Shown: positions 52,950 to 61,546 of the stretch, piece by piece
Numbering within the stretch: position 1 is the first letter of the stretch
Layout: each line of letters opens with the position of its first letter
Origin: Pseudomonas serboccidentalis
Lineage (GTDB): Bacteria > Pseudomonadota > Gammaproteobacteria > Pseudomonadales > Pseudomonadaceae
Length of the DNA: 64,000 nt
Direction: 5' to 3'
Assembly: GCF_028830055.1 (NCBI RefSeq)
Contig: NZ_CP101655.1
Coordinates: 766,032-830,031, forward strand
Program-made: the position numbers and the translations under genes
Notes under the pieces: model-generated
The model's database searches: none
What the model was told of the DNA's origin: nothing
Seen by the model: only the letters and a program-made list of their open reading frames with translations

Positions 52950-53900
52950 TCAGCGATGGACCACACCAGGCAGTACGCAGAGCATTTCGTACAGCAGGTT
53001 GGCGGCCAGCAGCGAGGTGTTGCCGGTGGTGTCATAAGCGGGCGAGACTTCTACCAGATCGCAACCGATCAGGTCGAGGCCCTGGCAGCCGCGAACGATT
53101 TCAATTGCCTGAATGGTCGTCAGACCACCGATTTCCGGGGTGCCGGTGCCAGGCGCCCAAGCCGGGTCGATGCCGTCGATGTCGAAGCTCAGGTACACCG
53201 GACCGCCACCGACTTTCTCGCGCACTTCGGCCATCAGCGGCGCCAGCGATTTGTGCCAGCACTCTTCGGCCTGCACTACGCGGAAACCCTGATCGCGGCT
53301 CCAGTTGAAGTCGTCAGCGGTGTAACCCTGCGCGCGCAGACCAATCTGCACCACGCGGTCGCAGTCCAGAAGACCTTCTTCGACGGCGCGACGGAAGGTG
53401 GTGCCGTGGGCGATCTTCTCGCCGAACATGTGATCGTTGACGTCGGCGTGGGCATCGATGTGCACCAGACCGACCTTGCCGTGCTTCTTGTGAATCGCCC
53501 GCAGGATCGGCAGGGTGATGGTGTGGTCGCCACCCAGGGTCATCGGGATCACGTTGTGCTCGAGGATGTTGTCGTAGGCTTCTTCGATGATGCGCACGGC
53601 GTCGAGCAGGTTGAAGGTGTTGATCGCCACGTCACCGATGTCGGCCACCGACAGCGAGTCGAACGGGGCGGCGCCGGTGGCCATGTTGTACGGGCGAATC
53701 ATCACCGATTCGGTGCGGATGTCGCGTGGCCCGAAGCGGGTGCCGGGGCGCAGCGAAGTACCGATGTCCAGAGGCACGCCAACGAAGGCAGCGTCCAGGC
53801 CGGCAGCGGTCGGTACATGGGGGAGTCGGAGCATGGTGGCGATGCCGCCGAAGCGCGGCATTTCGTTGCCGCCCAGTGGTTGGTGAAGAATCTTGTCCAC
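52950..53900 (-). CDS. gbuA: guanidinobutyrase (ureohydrolase family)
   Basis: A 316-residue binuclear Mn ureohydrolase that turns 4-guanidinobutyrate into 4-aminobutyrate and urea. Metal ligands are visible in MTLGGDHTITLP, VHIDAHADVND and LSFDIDGIDP. The N-terminus MDKILHQPLGGNEMPRFGGI and the neighbourhood (SSS and NCS1 transporters, NTF2-like gene, divergent LysR) match P. aeruginosa gbuA rather than agmatinase. The substrate call rests on that context and on recollection of the family. Confidence 0.85.
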   Translation of the reverse strand: MDKILHQPLGGNEMPRFGGIATMLRLPHVPTAAGLDAAFVGVPLDIGTSLRPGTRFGPRDIRTESVMIRPYNMATGAAPFDSLSVADIGDVAINTFNLLDAVRIIEEAYDNILEHNVIPMTLGGDHTITLPILRAIHKKHGKVGLVHIDAHADVNDHMFGEKIAHGTTFRRAVEEGLLDCDRVVQIGLRAQGYTADDFNWSRDQGFRVVQAEECWHKSLAPLMAEVREKVGGGPVYLSFDIDGIDPAWAPGTGTPEIGGLTTIQAIEIVRGCQGLDLIGCDLVEVSPAYDTTGNTSLLAANLLYEMLCVLPGVVHR

Positions 53901-54023
53901 GGGTAGGGCCTCATCGTCTTTGTTTTATTTATGTCGGCGCGCCGTTCAGCACAGGTTCGGGCGCCGCTGTGGAGCCGATGATGCGAAATGTAGTGGGGCG
54001 GAAGAATCGCTACGGGCAAAAAC

Positions 54024-54047
54024 TTAGTTCAGATTTTTCTAAACTAA
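54024..54047. promoter_or_regulatory. imperfect palindrome, candidate GbuR site
   Basis: TTAGTTCAGATT and its near inverse TTTCTAAACTAA (9 of 12 matching) lie in the gbuA-gbuR interval, before the repeat element. Binding by GbuR is inferred. The rest of 53901-54193 holds only promoters and the family-1 repeat. Confidence 0.4.
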
Positions 54048-54088
54048 TGGTGAGGCCCGGGATAGACTCTTTGCCATCGATGAACCCC

Positions 54089-54171
54089 CTGTAGGAGCTG
54101 CCGAAGGCTGCGATCTTTTGATCTTTTTCAAGATCAGGATCAAAAGATCGCAGCCTTCGGCAGCTCCTACA
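54089..54171. repeat. palindromic repeat family 1, outward form (TTC loop), in gbuR leader
   Basis: CTGTAGGAGCTGCCGAAGGC and GCCTTCGGCAGCTCCTACA are the outer arms. It ends 22 bp before the gbuR start, placing it between the regulator's promoter region and its start codon. Confidence 0.9.
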
Positions 54172-54193
54172 TTGGATGATGTTTGGACTCCTT

Positions 54194-55087
54194 ATGGCCA
54201 ACGCTTTACCCGACCTGAAACTATTGCGCATCTTCGTCAGCGTGGTCCGGCATCAGGGCTTCGCCAATGCGCAGCAGGAGCTCAACCTGTCGACCTCGGC
54301 GATCAGCACTTACATGAGCCAGCTCGAAGCGGCGCTGGGTCTGGTGCTGTGCCATCGCGGGCGGGGCGGGTTCAGCCTGACCAGCAAGGGTGAACTGTTC
54401 CATCAGGAAACCCTGCGTCTGCTGGCCGAGCTTGAAGGCTTCGAGCAATACGCCGCCGCGCTCAAGGGCGAACTGCGCGGCACGCTCAACCTCGGGGTGA
54501 TCGACTCCACCGTCAGCGACAAGGCGTTGCCGTTCGCCGAAGCCATCGGCGCCTACAGTCAGGAACACCCGGCGGTGCATTTGCATTTGTCGGTGATGAG
54601 CCCGTACGAACTGCAACTCGGCGTGCAGGACAACCGTCTCGATCTGGCCATCGGTGCGTTCTCCACGCGCATGAGCGGTCTGGTCTACATGCCGCTGTAC
54701 CGTGAGCAGCACTGGCTGTATTGCAGCAGCCGGCACCCGCTGTTCAACGAGCGGCGGATTCCCGAACAGGTCATCACCCAGCAACGCATGGTCGGCCGTG
54801 GTTACTGGAGTCAGGCGGAACTGGCGCGTCACGGTTTCAAGCACAGCGCGGCGACCGTGGAAAGTATGGAAGCGCAGCTGATTCTGGTGCTGTCCGGCGC
54901 CTACATCGGTTACCTGCCGGAGCATTACGCCCAGGCATGGGCCGACAAGGGCGACTTGCGCGTGTTGCTGCCGGCGACCTTCGGTTATCAGGCGCCGTTC
55001 TCGATGATCATGCGCCGGGGTCGCAGCCGCGAGCCGCTGATCCAGACTTTCCGTGATCTGCTTAAAGCACAGCTCAATCAGGCTTAA
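54194..55087 (+). CDS. gbuR: LysR-family regulator of guanidinobutyrate use
   Basis: A 297-residue LysR regulator. Its DNA-binding domain reads LPDLKLLRIFVSVVRHQGFA and NLSTSAISTYMSQLEAALGL. It is divergent from gbuA, as gbuR is in P. aeruginosa, and would sense guanidinobutyrate. I set ATG 54194; an ATG at 54176 in the same frame would add six residues and would have its ribosome site partly in the repeat. The DTW gene starts 4 bp after its stop. Confidence 0.82.
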   Translation: MANALPDLKLLRIFVSVVRHQGFANAQQELNLSTSAISTYMSQLEAALGLVLCHRGRGGFSLTSKGELFHQETLRLLAELEGFEQYAAALKGELRGTLNLGVIDSTVSDKALPFAEAIGAYSQEHPAVHLHLSVMSPYELQLGVQDNRLDLAIGAFSTRMSGLVYMPLYREQHWLYCSSRHPLFNERRIPEQVITQQRMVGRGYWSQAELARHGFKHSAATVESMEAQLILVLSGAYIGYLPEHYAQAWADKGDLRVLLPATFGYQAPFSMIMRRGRSREPLIQTFRDLLKAQLNQA

Positions 55088-55091
55088 GAAT

Positions 55092-55688
55092 ATGTCCAGA
55101 CCCCAATGCCCGCGCTGCCTGCGCCCACAAACCCATTGCCTGTGCCCGCTGATCCCGCGCCTCGACAGCCGCACCCGGGTGTTGCTGTTGCAGCATCCGA
55201 GCGAGGTCAATCATGCGTTGAACACGGCGCGCTTGGCGGCGTTGGGTTTGACCAATGCCGAATTGGTTGTGGGTGAAGTGTTCGAGGACCTGCCGGCACT
55301 GCTCAACCGACCGGGGTATCGGGTGCGCTTGCTGTTTCCCGCCGACGATGCGCAGCCGATGCAGGCTTACACCCAATCTGATGAACCGCTGCTGTTGGTG
55401 GTCCCGGACGGCACCTGGCGCAAGGCACGCAAGATGCTCCATCTCAATCCGCTGCTGGCAGCTTTGCCGCGGGTGACGCTGGCCGAGGGTGGGGTGTCGC
55501 GGTATCGGCTGCGCAAGGCACCGGGGCCGGGGGCGTTGTCGACGATTGAGGCGATTGTGCAGGCGCTGGAAACCCTTGAAGCACCGACGACGTTTGCGCC
55601 GTTGTTGAAGCCTTTCGAAGCGTTGATCGAGGGGCAGATTGCGGCGATGGGGGAGGAGACTTTCCTGCGTAATCATGGCGATAGATAA
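55092..55688 (+). CDS. DTW-domain tRNA-uridine aminocarboxypropyltransferase-like protein
   Basis: A 198-residue DTW-domain protein. The N-terminal zinc motif CPRCLRPQTHCLCPLIP, the HPSEVNHALNTARLAALGL block and VVPDGTWRKARKML (D-G-T-W in place of D-S-T-W) are visible. DTW proteins such as TapT/YfiP add acp3 to uridine 47 of tRNA. ATG 55092 is 4 bp after gbuR, so the two share an mRNA although their functions look unrelated. Confidence 0.83.
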   Translation: MSRPQCPRCLRPQTHCLCPLIPRLDSRTRVLLLQHPSEVNHALNTARLAALGLTNAELVVGEVFEDLPALLNRPGYRVRLLFPADDAQPMQAYTQSDEPLLLVVPDGTWRKARKMLHLNPLLAALPRVTLAEGGVSRYRLRKAPGPGALSTIEAIVQALETLEAPTTFAPLLKPFEALIEGQIAAMGEETFLRNHGDR

Positions 55689-55705
55689 GAGTCGTTTGGG
55701 CTGGC

Positions 55706-55776
55706 GCTATCGCGAGCAGGCTCACTCCTACAGGGGAACGCATTCCAAATGCAGGAGTGAGCCTGCTCGCGATTGC
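55706..55776. repeat. REP-like palindrome family 2, inside-out form
   Basis: GCTATCGCGAGCAGGCTCAC opens and GTGAGCCTGCTCGCGATTGC closes, with CTACAG/CAGGAG ends inside. It lies between the convergent DTW and adaptor genes. Confidence 0.88.
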
Positions 55777-55808
55777 AATTGTTCAGTCGACGCAGGTTAC
55801 GGCGAGAT

Positions 55809-57167
55809 TTACCTTTCGCGCATCGCCTCGGTCCGGGCTTTGAGCACCGGTTTGAGCAGGTAATCCAGCACACTTTTCTCCCCGGTAATAATGTCCACCG
55901 TCGCCACCATCCCCGGGATGATCAGCAGCGGTTTCGCATCCCCGCCCAAATGGTTTTTATCGGTGCGCACCTGAATCAGGTAGAAGCTGTTGCCCTTGTC
56001 ATCGGTAATCGTGTCGGCGCCGATCAGCTCCAGTTTCGCGCTCAGTCCACCGTAGATCGTGTAGTCATAGGCGCTGAACTTGACCATGGCTTTCTGGCCC
56101 GGGTGCAGGAACGCGACGTCTTGCGGCCGGACCTTGGCTTCGATCAGCAGGTTGTCTTCCAGCGGGACGATTTCGACCATGTCGCTGCCCGGCTGCACCA
56201 CGCCGCCGATGGTGTTGACCTTGAGCTGCTTGATCACCCCGTGCACCGGTGAGGTCACGGTGGTACGGCTGACGCGGTCGTCGATGGCGATGCTCGAGGC
56301 GGTGATTTTCGACAGGTCGGTGCGCTTCTGATTGAGATCCTTGGCGGCGTCGGAGCGGAAGGTCTGTTCCGATTCGTCGATCTTGCTCTTGATTTCGTTG
56401 ATTGCCGATTCGGCGCGGGGGATCGCCAGGGTTGTCGCGTTCAGCGAACCGCGAATTTCCACGGCGCTGCGCTTGAGCCGCAGGATTTCCACCGGTGATA
56501 CCGCGCCAGTGCCAACCAGTGGCGCCGACATGTTCATCTCTTGCTGCAGCAGCGCCAGACTGGAGCTGAACTGGCCTTGTTTGGAGCGGAACTCCGCCAG
56601 CTCCTGAGTCTTCTGCCGCAACTGTTCGGTGAGGGTACGTTGCTCACTGGCCAGCCGCCGTTGGCGCTGGTCGTACAGCGCCCGCTCGTCTTCGGCGACC
56701 TGTGGCGCCTTGGCGATCACCTCGTCAGACAGCTTGAACGGGCGCCCCTCGGCTTCGGCGGAGAGGCGTTCGACTTGCGCGGTCAGGGCGTAACGGTCGG
56801 CCTCGCTCTCACCCTTGTTCGACAGGAAGCGCGTGTCATCCAGGCGCAACAGCTTGTCGCCCTTGTTCACCATCTGCCCTTCACGCACAAAAATCTCGGT
56901 GACGATGCCGCCCTCAAGGTTCTGGATCACCTGGACCTTGCTCGACGGAATCGCCTTGCCTTCGCCCATGGTCACTTCTTCGAGCACCGCAAACTTGGCC
57001 CAGACCAGCGCGCTGATCAGCAGCGCCGCCGCCAGCCACACGGTGATCCGCGACCAGCGCGGCGAATCCTGCAACGAAGCGCCAGCGGTTTCCGGCATGA
57101 ATTCGGCTTCGGCGCTTTTGCCGAAACTGTCGAAGTAGCCGCGTTCTTTCGAAGATGAAGCGGACAT
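55809..57167 (-). CDS. HlyD-family type I secretion adaptor (LapC/MapC-like)
   Basis: A 452-residue periplasmic adaptor. One membrane helix lies at about residues 42-62 (VWLAAALLISALVWAKFAVL). A lipoyl-like part follows (IQNLEGGIVTEIFVREGQMV, EGGIV being typical), then a long coiled coil around 130-290 and the second lipoyl half SRTTVTSPVHGVIKQLKVNT. It ends in a beta-barrel region. It bridges the ABC protein and the TolC-like pore for adhesin export. ATG 57167 has AGAGG upstream. A composite repeat lies between it and the ABC gene. Confidence 0.9.
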   Translation of the reverse strand: MSASSSKERGYFDSFGKSAEAEFMPETAGASLQDSPRWSRITVWLAAALLISALVWAKFAVLEEVTMGEGKAIPSSKVQVIQNLEGGIVTEIFVREGQMVNKGDKLLRLDDTRFLSNKGESEADRYALTAQVERLSAEAEGRPFKLSDEVIAKAPQVAEDERALYDQRQRRLASEQRTLTEQLRQKTQELAEFRSKQGQFSSSLALLQQEMNMSAPLVGTGAVSPVEILRLKRSAVEIRGSLNATTLAIPRAESAINEIKSKIDESEQTFRSDAAKDLNQKRTDLSKITASSIAIDDRVSRTTVTSPVHGVIKQLKVNTIGGVVQPGSDMVEIVPLEDNLLIEAKVRPQDVAFLHPGQKAMVKFSAYDYTIYGGLSAKLELIGADTITDDKGNSFYLIQVRTDKNHLGGDAKPLLIIPGMVATVDIITGEKSVLDYLLKPVLKARTEAMRER

Positions 57168-57211
57168 GCGGCGATACCTCTCAATCAAGACAAACCAAGT
57201 CAACGCGAACC

Positions 57212-57306
57212 TGTGGCGAGGGAGCTTGCTCCCGCTTGGGGGCGCAGCGCCCACAAAAACTTTGGGGCTGCTGCGCAACCCAGCGGGAGCAAGCTCCCTC
57301 GCCACA
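57212..57306. repeat. composite palindromic element, family 3 (GCTCCC subtype)
   Basis: TGTGGCGAGGGAGCTTGCTC and GAGCAAGCTCCCTCGCCACA are the outer arms, with an inner inverted pair (GGGCGCAGCGCCC). It lies inside the secretion operon, between the ABC and adaptor genes. Confidence 0.9.
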
Positions 57307-57327
57307 GGTGGTGTATTGGCAACGCAT

Positions 57328-59487
57328 CTAGACCGCCGCCGAGCCGACACGGCCCTTGCGCAGTGCATCGATGACCGCTTCTTTCGGACCGTCAGCGACG
57401 ACCCGGCCGTTGTCCAGCACCACCAGCCGGTCCACCAGACTCAGCATCGAGGTGCGGTGGGTGACCAGCAGCAACGTCTTGCCTTGCACCCAGCCGTGGA
57501 GCTTCTGGCGCAGCACGTCTTCGCTGCTGTTGTCCATGGCGCTGGTGGGTTCGTCGAGCAGCATGATCGGCGGGTCGAGCAGCAGCGCCCGGGCCAGCAG
57601 CACGGCCTGGCGTTGGCCGCCGGAGAGCAATTGCCCGCGCTCGCCCACCGGCCGGTCGAAACCTTGCGGATGCTGGCGTGCCAGTTCGGTGACGCCGGTC
57701 AGTTCGGCGACTTCGAGCATGCGCGAATCGCTGATGTAACGTGCGCCGAGGGTCAGGTTGTCGCGCAGGCTGCCGGCCAGCAGGGGAAGGTCGTGGGCGA
57801 CGTAACCGATCTGCTGGCGCAGGTCGGCGACATCCAGTTGTCGCAGGTCGAGACCGTCGAGCAGCAACTGGCCTTCTTCCGGTTCATAGAAACCCATTAC
57901 CAATCGCGCCAGAGTGCTTTTGCCCGAGCCGCTGCGGCCGATGATGCCGATTCGCTCGCCGGGTTTCATGCTGAAGCTGATGTTGCTCAGCGCCGGCGCG
58001 TTCTGGCCGTTGTAGTGAAAGGTCACGCCGCTGACGTCCAGCGCGCCTTGCAGTTGCGTGCGCTCCAGTGGCCGCTGCTTGCCGTCGCGCTCCTGAGGCA
58101 GGCCCATCAGCGCGTCGGTGCTTTTCATGGTCAGTTGCGCTTGCTGGTAACGGGTGATCAGGCCGGCAATCTGCCCCAGCGGCGCGAGCACGCGGCTGCC
58201 GAGCATGTAGCTGGCGACCAGCGCACCGACGCTGAGGTTGCCGGCGATGATGCTGTAGACCCCGGCGACAATCGTCGCCATCCCGGAAAACTGCTGGATG
58301 AACAGCGTGCCGTTGGTCGCCAGCGCCGAGAGGTTGCGCGCATGGCTGTCGAGGCGGGTGAGGGCACCGTGGGTGCTTTCCCATTTGTGCTGACGTTCGC
58401 TTTCGGCGCTGCAGGCCTTGAGGGTTTCCAGGCCGCCGAGGGTTTCGATCAGCAGCGCTTGGCGTTCGGCGCCAAGGCTCAGGCTTTTTTGCACGGTGTC
58501 GCGCAGGCGCACCTGAATCGCCAGGGCAAACATGATCGTGATCGGAAACGCCAGCAACGGAATCACTACCAGCCAGCCGCCGAGCAGACCGATCACCACC
58601 AGCATCAACACCACGAAGGGCAGGTCGATCAGGCTGGTCAGGGTCACAGCGGTGAGGAATTCACGCAGCCCCTGAAAGTCGTGAATGCTTTGGGCGAAAC
58701 CGCCGATGGTCGCTGGCCGCGCTTTCATGGCCATGCCGGTGATGCGTTCAAATAACGTCGCGGAAAGGATCACGTCGGTTTTCTTGCCAGCGGTGTCGAG
58801 CAAGTGCGCGCGCACTACCCGTAGTACCAGCTCGAAACCGGTGCCGATCAGCAGGCCGATGGCCAACACCCACAGGGTCGAAGTGGCCTGATTGGGCACC
58901 ACGCGGTCGTAGGTCTGCATGACGAACAGTGGCACCATCAGGCCCAGCAGGTTGATCAGGAAACTGGCGAGGATCGCGTCGCTGTACAGCCATTTCGACA
59001 GCTTGAGGGTGTCGCGAAACCAGGCGTGGACCCGCGGCACCAGCGGTGAACGCAAGTCTTCGAGTTCGTGGCGCGGACGGGCGAACAGGGCCTGGCCGCT
59101 GTAGTGTTCGGCCAGCTCTTCACGGCTGACCCATTGCTCGCCGCCATCGGCTTCGCTGGGCAGGATCAGCGCCTTGCCGTCGTCGGCGAAACGCCGCAGC
59201 ACTGCGGTGCGTCCGTCCTTGAGCAACAGCAGAATCGGCAGATTCAGTGCGGAGATGTCTTTCAGTTCACGCCGCAGCAAGCGCGCCTGCAAACCGGCCC
59301 GGGCGGCGGCACGGGGCAGCAGGTCCAGGCTCAGGCGTTGCTTGTTCAGGGGCAGCCCGGCACTCAGGCTGGCGCGACTGACGATCGCGCCGTGGAGTTT
59401 GCAGAGAATCAACAGACCGTCGAGTAACGGATCATCGAAGCTCAGCCGCGGATCGACCCCGGAGTGGCCGGGTTCCATGCTGGTCAT
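57328..59487 (-). CDS. type I secretion ABC transporter (LapB/MapB-like)
   Basis: A 719-residue transporter. The N-terminal ~130 residues form a C39-peptidase-like domain without a catalytic Cys (DPLLDGLLILCKLHGAIVSR), typical of RTX-adhesin exporters. A six-helix membrane domain follows, then an ATPase with Walker A GIIGRSGSGKSTLARL (about residue 515), signature LLSGGQRQAVLLARALL and Walker B IMLLDEPTSAMD. It should export the adhesin at 61547. Order on the strand is TolC, ABC, adaptor. Confidence 0.9.
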   Translation of the reverse strand: MTSMEPGHSGVDPRLSFDDPLLDGLLILCKLHGAIVSRASLSAGLPLNKQRLSLDLLPRAAARAGLQARLLRRELKDISALNLPILLLLKDGRTAVLRRFADDGKALILPSEADGGEQWVSREELAEHYSGQALFARPRHELEDLRSPLVPRVHAWFRDTLKLSKWLYSDAILASFLINLLGLMVPLFVMQTYDRVVPNQATSTLWVLAIGLLIGTGFELVLRVVRAHLLDTAGKKTDVILSATLFERITGMAMKARPATIGGFAQSIHDFQGLREFLTAVTLTSLIDLPFVVLMLVVIGLLGGWLVVIPLLAFPITIMFALAIQVRLRDTVQKSLSLGAERQALLIETLGGLETLKACSAESERQHKWESTHGALTRLDSHARNLSALATNGTLFIQQFSGMATIVAGVYSIIAGNLSVGALVASYMLGSRVLAPLGQIAGLITRYQQAQLTMKSTDALMGLPQERDGKQRPLERTQLQGALDVSGVTFHYNGQNAPALSNISFSMKPGERIGIIGRSGSGKSTLARLVMGFYEPEEGQLLLDGLDLRQLDVADLRQQIGYVAHDLPLLAGSLRDNLTLGARYISDSRMLEVAELTGVTELARQHPQGFDRPVGERGQLLSGGQRQAVLLARALLLDPPIMLLDEPTSAMDNSSEDVLRQKLHGWVQGKTLLLVTHRTSMLSLVDRLVVLDNGRVVADGPKEAVIDALRKGRVGSAAV

Positions 59488-59532
59488 ATTGATCGCCTCT
59501 GTTGAACGGGCCTGGCTATCGACACGTCACCC

Positions 59533-59646
59533 CTGTAGGAGCTGCCGAAAGCTCGGGCCGCGATCGGACGATCTTTTGATTTTGTGTTCTTGGAATCAAA
59601 AACAGAATCAAGATCAAAAGATCGCAGCCTGCGGCAGCTCCTACAG
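59533..59646. repeat. palindromic repeat family 1, hybrid and enlarged copy
   Basis: The right arm is the TGC subtype (GCCTGCGGCAGCTCCTACAG). The left arm starts CTGTAGGAGCTGCCGAAAGC and is interrupted by about 20 extra bases before GATCTTTT. It lies between the ABC and TolC-like genes. Confidence 0.8.
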
Positions 59647-59655
59647 GGGTTTACC

Positions 59656-61014
59656 TCATTTCAGTTCAGGCAGGCGTGCTTCGTTTTTGACTTCGGTTGC
59701 CGCAATCGCATCGGCCGGCAGCACCACCCGTTGCTTGCTCAGCAACTGGCCCATGTTCGCCAGCACGCGGTACATCGAATATTCCTCGGTGTAGCGGATT
59801 TCGGTGTAGCGGCGGTTGGCGTTGTAGAGCTCGTTTTCACTGTCGAGCAAGTCGAGCAGGGTGCGTTGGCCGAGGCCGAACTGATCCTGATAGGCCGCGC
59901 GCACACGTTTGGTGGTTTCGGCGTATTCGCGGGCGGTCGGGGTCTGTTTCTTCGCGTTGACCATGGCGTTCCAGGCCAGGTGAATGTTCTCGTTCAGCTG
60001 ACGCAGGGCGTTGTTGCGGATGTCCATTGCCTGGTTGATCTGGTGCGCATCGGACGCCAGACGGGCCTTGTCGCTGCCGCCACGGAACAGGTTGTAGTTC
60101 ATGATCACGCCCACGCGCCATTCGTTGTCGTGGCCTTCATCGCCCTGCACGTTGTTGTTCGCGCCCACCGCCGCTTCGGCATCGAAACGTGGGTAGAACG
60201 GCGACTTGGCGACTTCGTACTGGCTCTCGGCCGACTGTACGTCCGCCTGGGCGGATTTCAGGTACGGGTTGTTCTCGACCATGCTCTGCTGGGCTTCCGG
60301 CAGGCTGGCGGGCAATTCGCCGCGGGTCGACGGTGGCGCTTCAAGTTCATCGGGCATGCGCCCGACCACGGCGTAGAAGTTCGATTCGGCGTCGGCCAGA
60401 TCGACTTCGGCGGTGTTGAGGTTGTTTTGCGCCAGCGCCTTACGGGCGACCGACTGGTCGGAGTCGGCGGTGCTGCCAATGCCACGCTCGGTGCGCAAGC
60501 CGATCTGATCGTTGACGCGCAAGTGCGCTTGCAGGTTGTTCTTGGCCAGGGTCACCAGTTCGCGCCGCTTGAGCACTTCGAGGTAGACCTCAATGGTGCG
60601 CAGGGCCAGATCCTGTGCAGTGCCTTGCGCGTAGTAGGCGCGCGAATTGGACACGCCCTTGGTGCGCTCGACCTCGTTGGCGGTGTTGAAGCCGTCGAAG
60701 ATCATTTGCCGCAGCCGCAACTCGGACTGGGTGTAATTGAGAATCGAGGTGTGGTGGTTACCCAGCGAACGGGTCGTGGTGTTGTCGCTGTAACCGCGCC
60801 CGTAGGCGGCATTCAGATCGACGGACGGATAGAAGCCACCCTTGGCCACTTTCACTTGTTCATCGGCCGACAGCTTGGCGTCCACCCGCGAGGCGAGTTC
60901 CGGGTGGGTGGCGATGGTGCTTTGGATCGCTTCTGTCAGGTTCATGGCCTGGGCTTGGGACGTGCAAGCCATGGCCAGTAAAACCGCGCTGCAGAGGGGG
61001 GTTAAAACGCGCAT
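59656..61014 (-). CDS. TolC-family outer-membrane pore (LapE/MapE-like)
   Basis: A 452-residue TolC-family protein with signal peptide (MRVLTPLCSAVLLAMACTSQ then AQA). Two TolC repeats of coiled-coil helices and barrel strands are visible, for example DLNAAYGRGYSDNTTTRSLG and GVIMNYNLFRGGSDKARLAS. The C-terminal repeat ends with TLLDLLDSENELYNANRRYT. It would hold the adhesin's N-terminal plug in the outer membrane. ATG 61014 is preferred over 61023, as GGGAG is then about 9 bp away. Confidence 0.9.
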   Translation of the reverse strand: MRVLTPLCSAVLLAMACTSQAQAMNLTEAIQSTIATHPELASRVDAKLSADEQVKVAKGGFYPSVDLNAAYGRGYSDNTTTRSLGNHHTSILNYTQSELRLRQMIFDGFNTANEVERTKGVSNSRAYYAQGTAQDLALRTIEVYLEVLKRRELVTLAKNNLQAHLRVNDQIGLRTERGIGSTADSDQSVARKALAQNNLNTAEVDLADAESNFYAVVGRMPDELEAPPSTRGELPASLPEAQQSMVENNPYLKSAQADVQSAESQYEVAKSPFYPRFDAEAAVGANNNVQGDEGHDNEWRVGVIMNYNLFRGGSDKARLASDAHQINQAMDIRNNALRQLNENIHLAWNAMVNAKKQTPTAREYAETTKRVRAAYQDQFGLGQRTLLDLLDSENELYNANRRYTEIRYTEEYSMYRVLANMGQLLSKQRVVLPADAIAATEVKNEARLPELK

Positions 61015-61049
61015 GGGGTGCATCTCCCTGGTCCTGATGGTGCGTTACT

Positions 61050-61066
61050 GTCGCCAAATATTTGAC
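61050..61066. promoter_or_regulatory. GTC-N11-GAC palindrome upstream of the TolC-like gene
   Basis: GTCGCCAAATATTTGAC holds the palindrome CAAATATTTG 40 bp before the secretion operon. It loosely recalls FleQ sites (GTCaaTAAATTGAC) known at Pseudomonas adhesin and polysaccharide promoters, but spacing differs. The 532-bp divergent interval 61015-61546 is A/T-rich with a long leader before the adhesin; I see no gene there. Confidence 0.3.
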
Positions 61067-61546
61067 GATATTTTGAGGGGCAAGCGTTTCACTCTTGTAA
61101 CAACAGAGCTAAGAACATCCTGAAGCGTAGCTAAGAAAAAATTTTCATAAGGCTTATGCCGAAAAAAACTTATGCGCTTGGCAAAAACCGGCACATTGTT
61201 CATGGCGAAAGCCTTTGTTTAATGCGCTTTAGGGAGCACGGAAAGGCTTGAGGAAAGTTCCATTCACTTTGCGACATACGGCGAAGTAATGCTGAAGGGG
61301 AGGGACGCGTAGCGGTAGATGAGTGACAGATTTTTGTCGCTCGGGTGATTCACCACCGTTACGTAGCGTTAGTGGGCCTGCTGCATCGATCAGGAATCCG
61401 AAGTGCCTGAAAGCACTGAAGTTTCCTTGTTTGCGCAACCTGCGAAACGAACTGTCGAGGTGCGAGCGTCACCCCGGCAACCCGATTGAGCCATGGGCTG
61501 CTTCGCGAACCAGTGCCGACGGTGGTCGGCAGCGGAGGAAATTCAC

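Noticed and set aside
4445..59646. Dispersed repeats as a CRISPR array
   Set aside because: Copies are single palindromes kilobases apart with no regular spacers and no cas genes.
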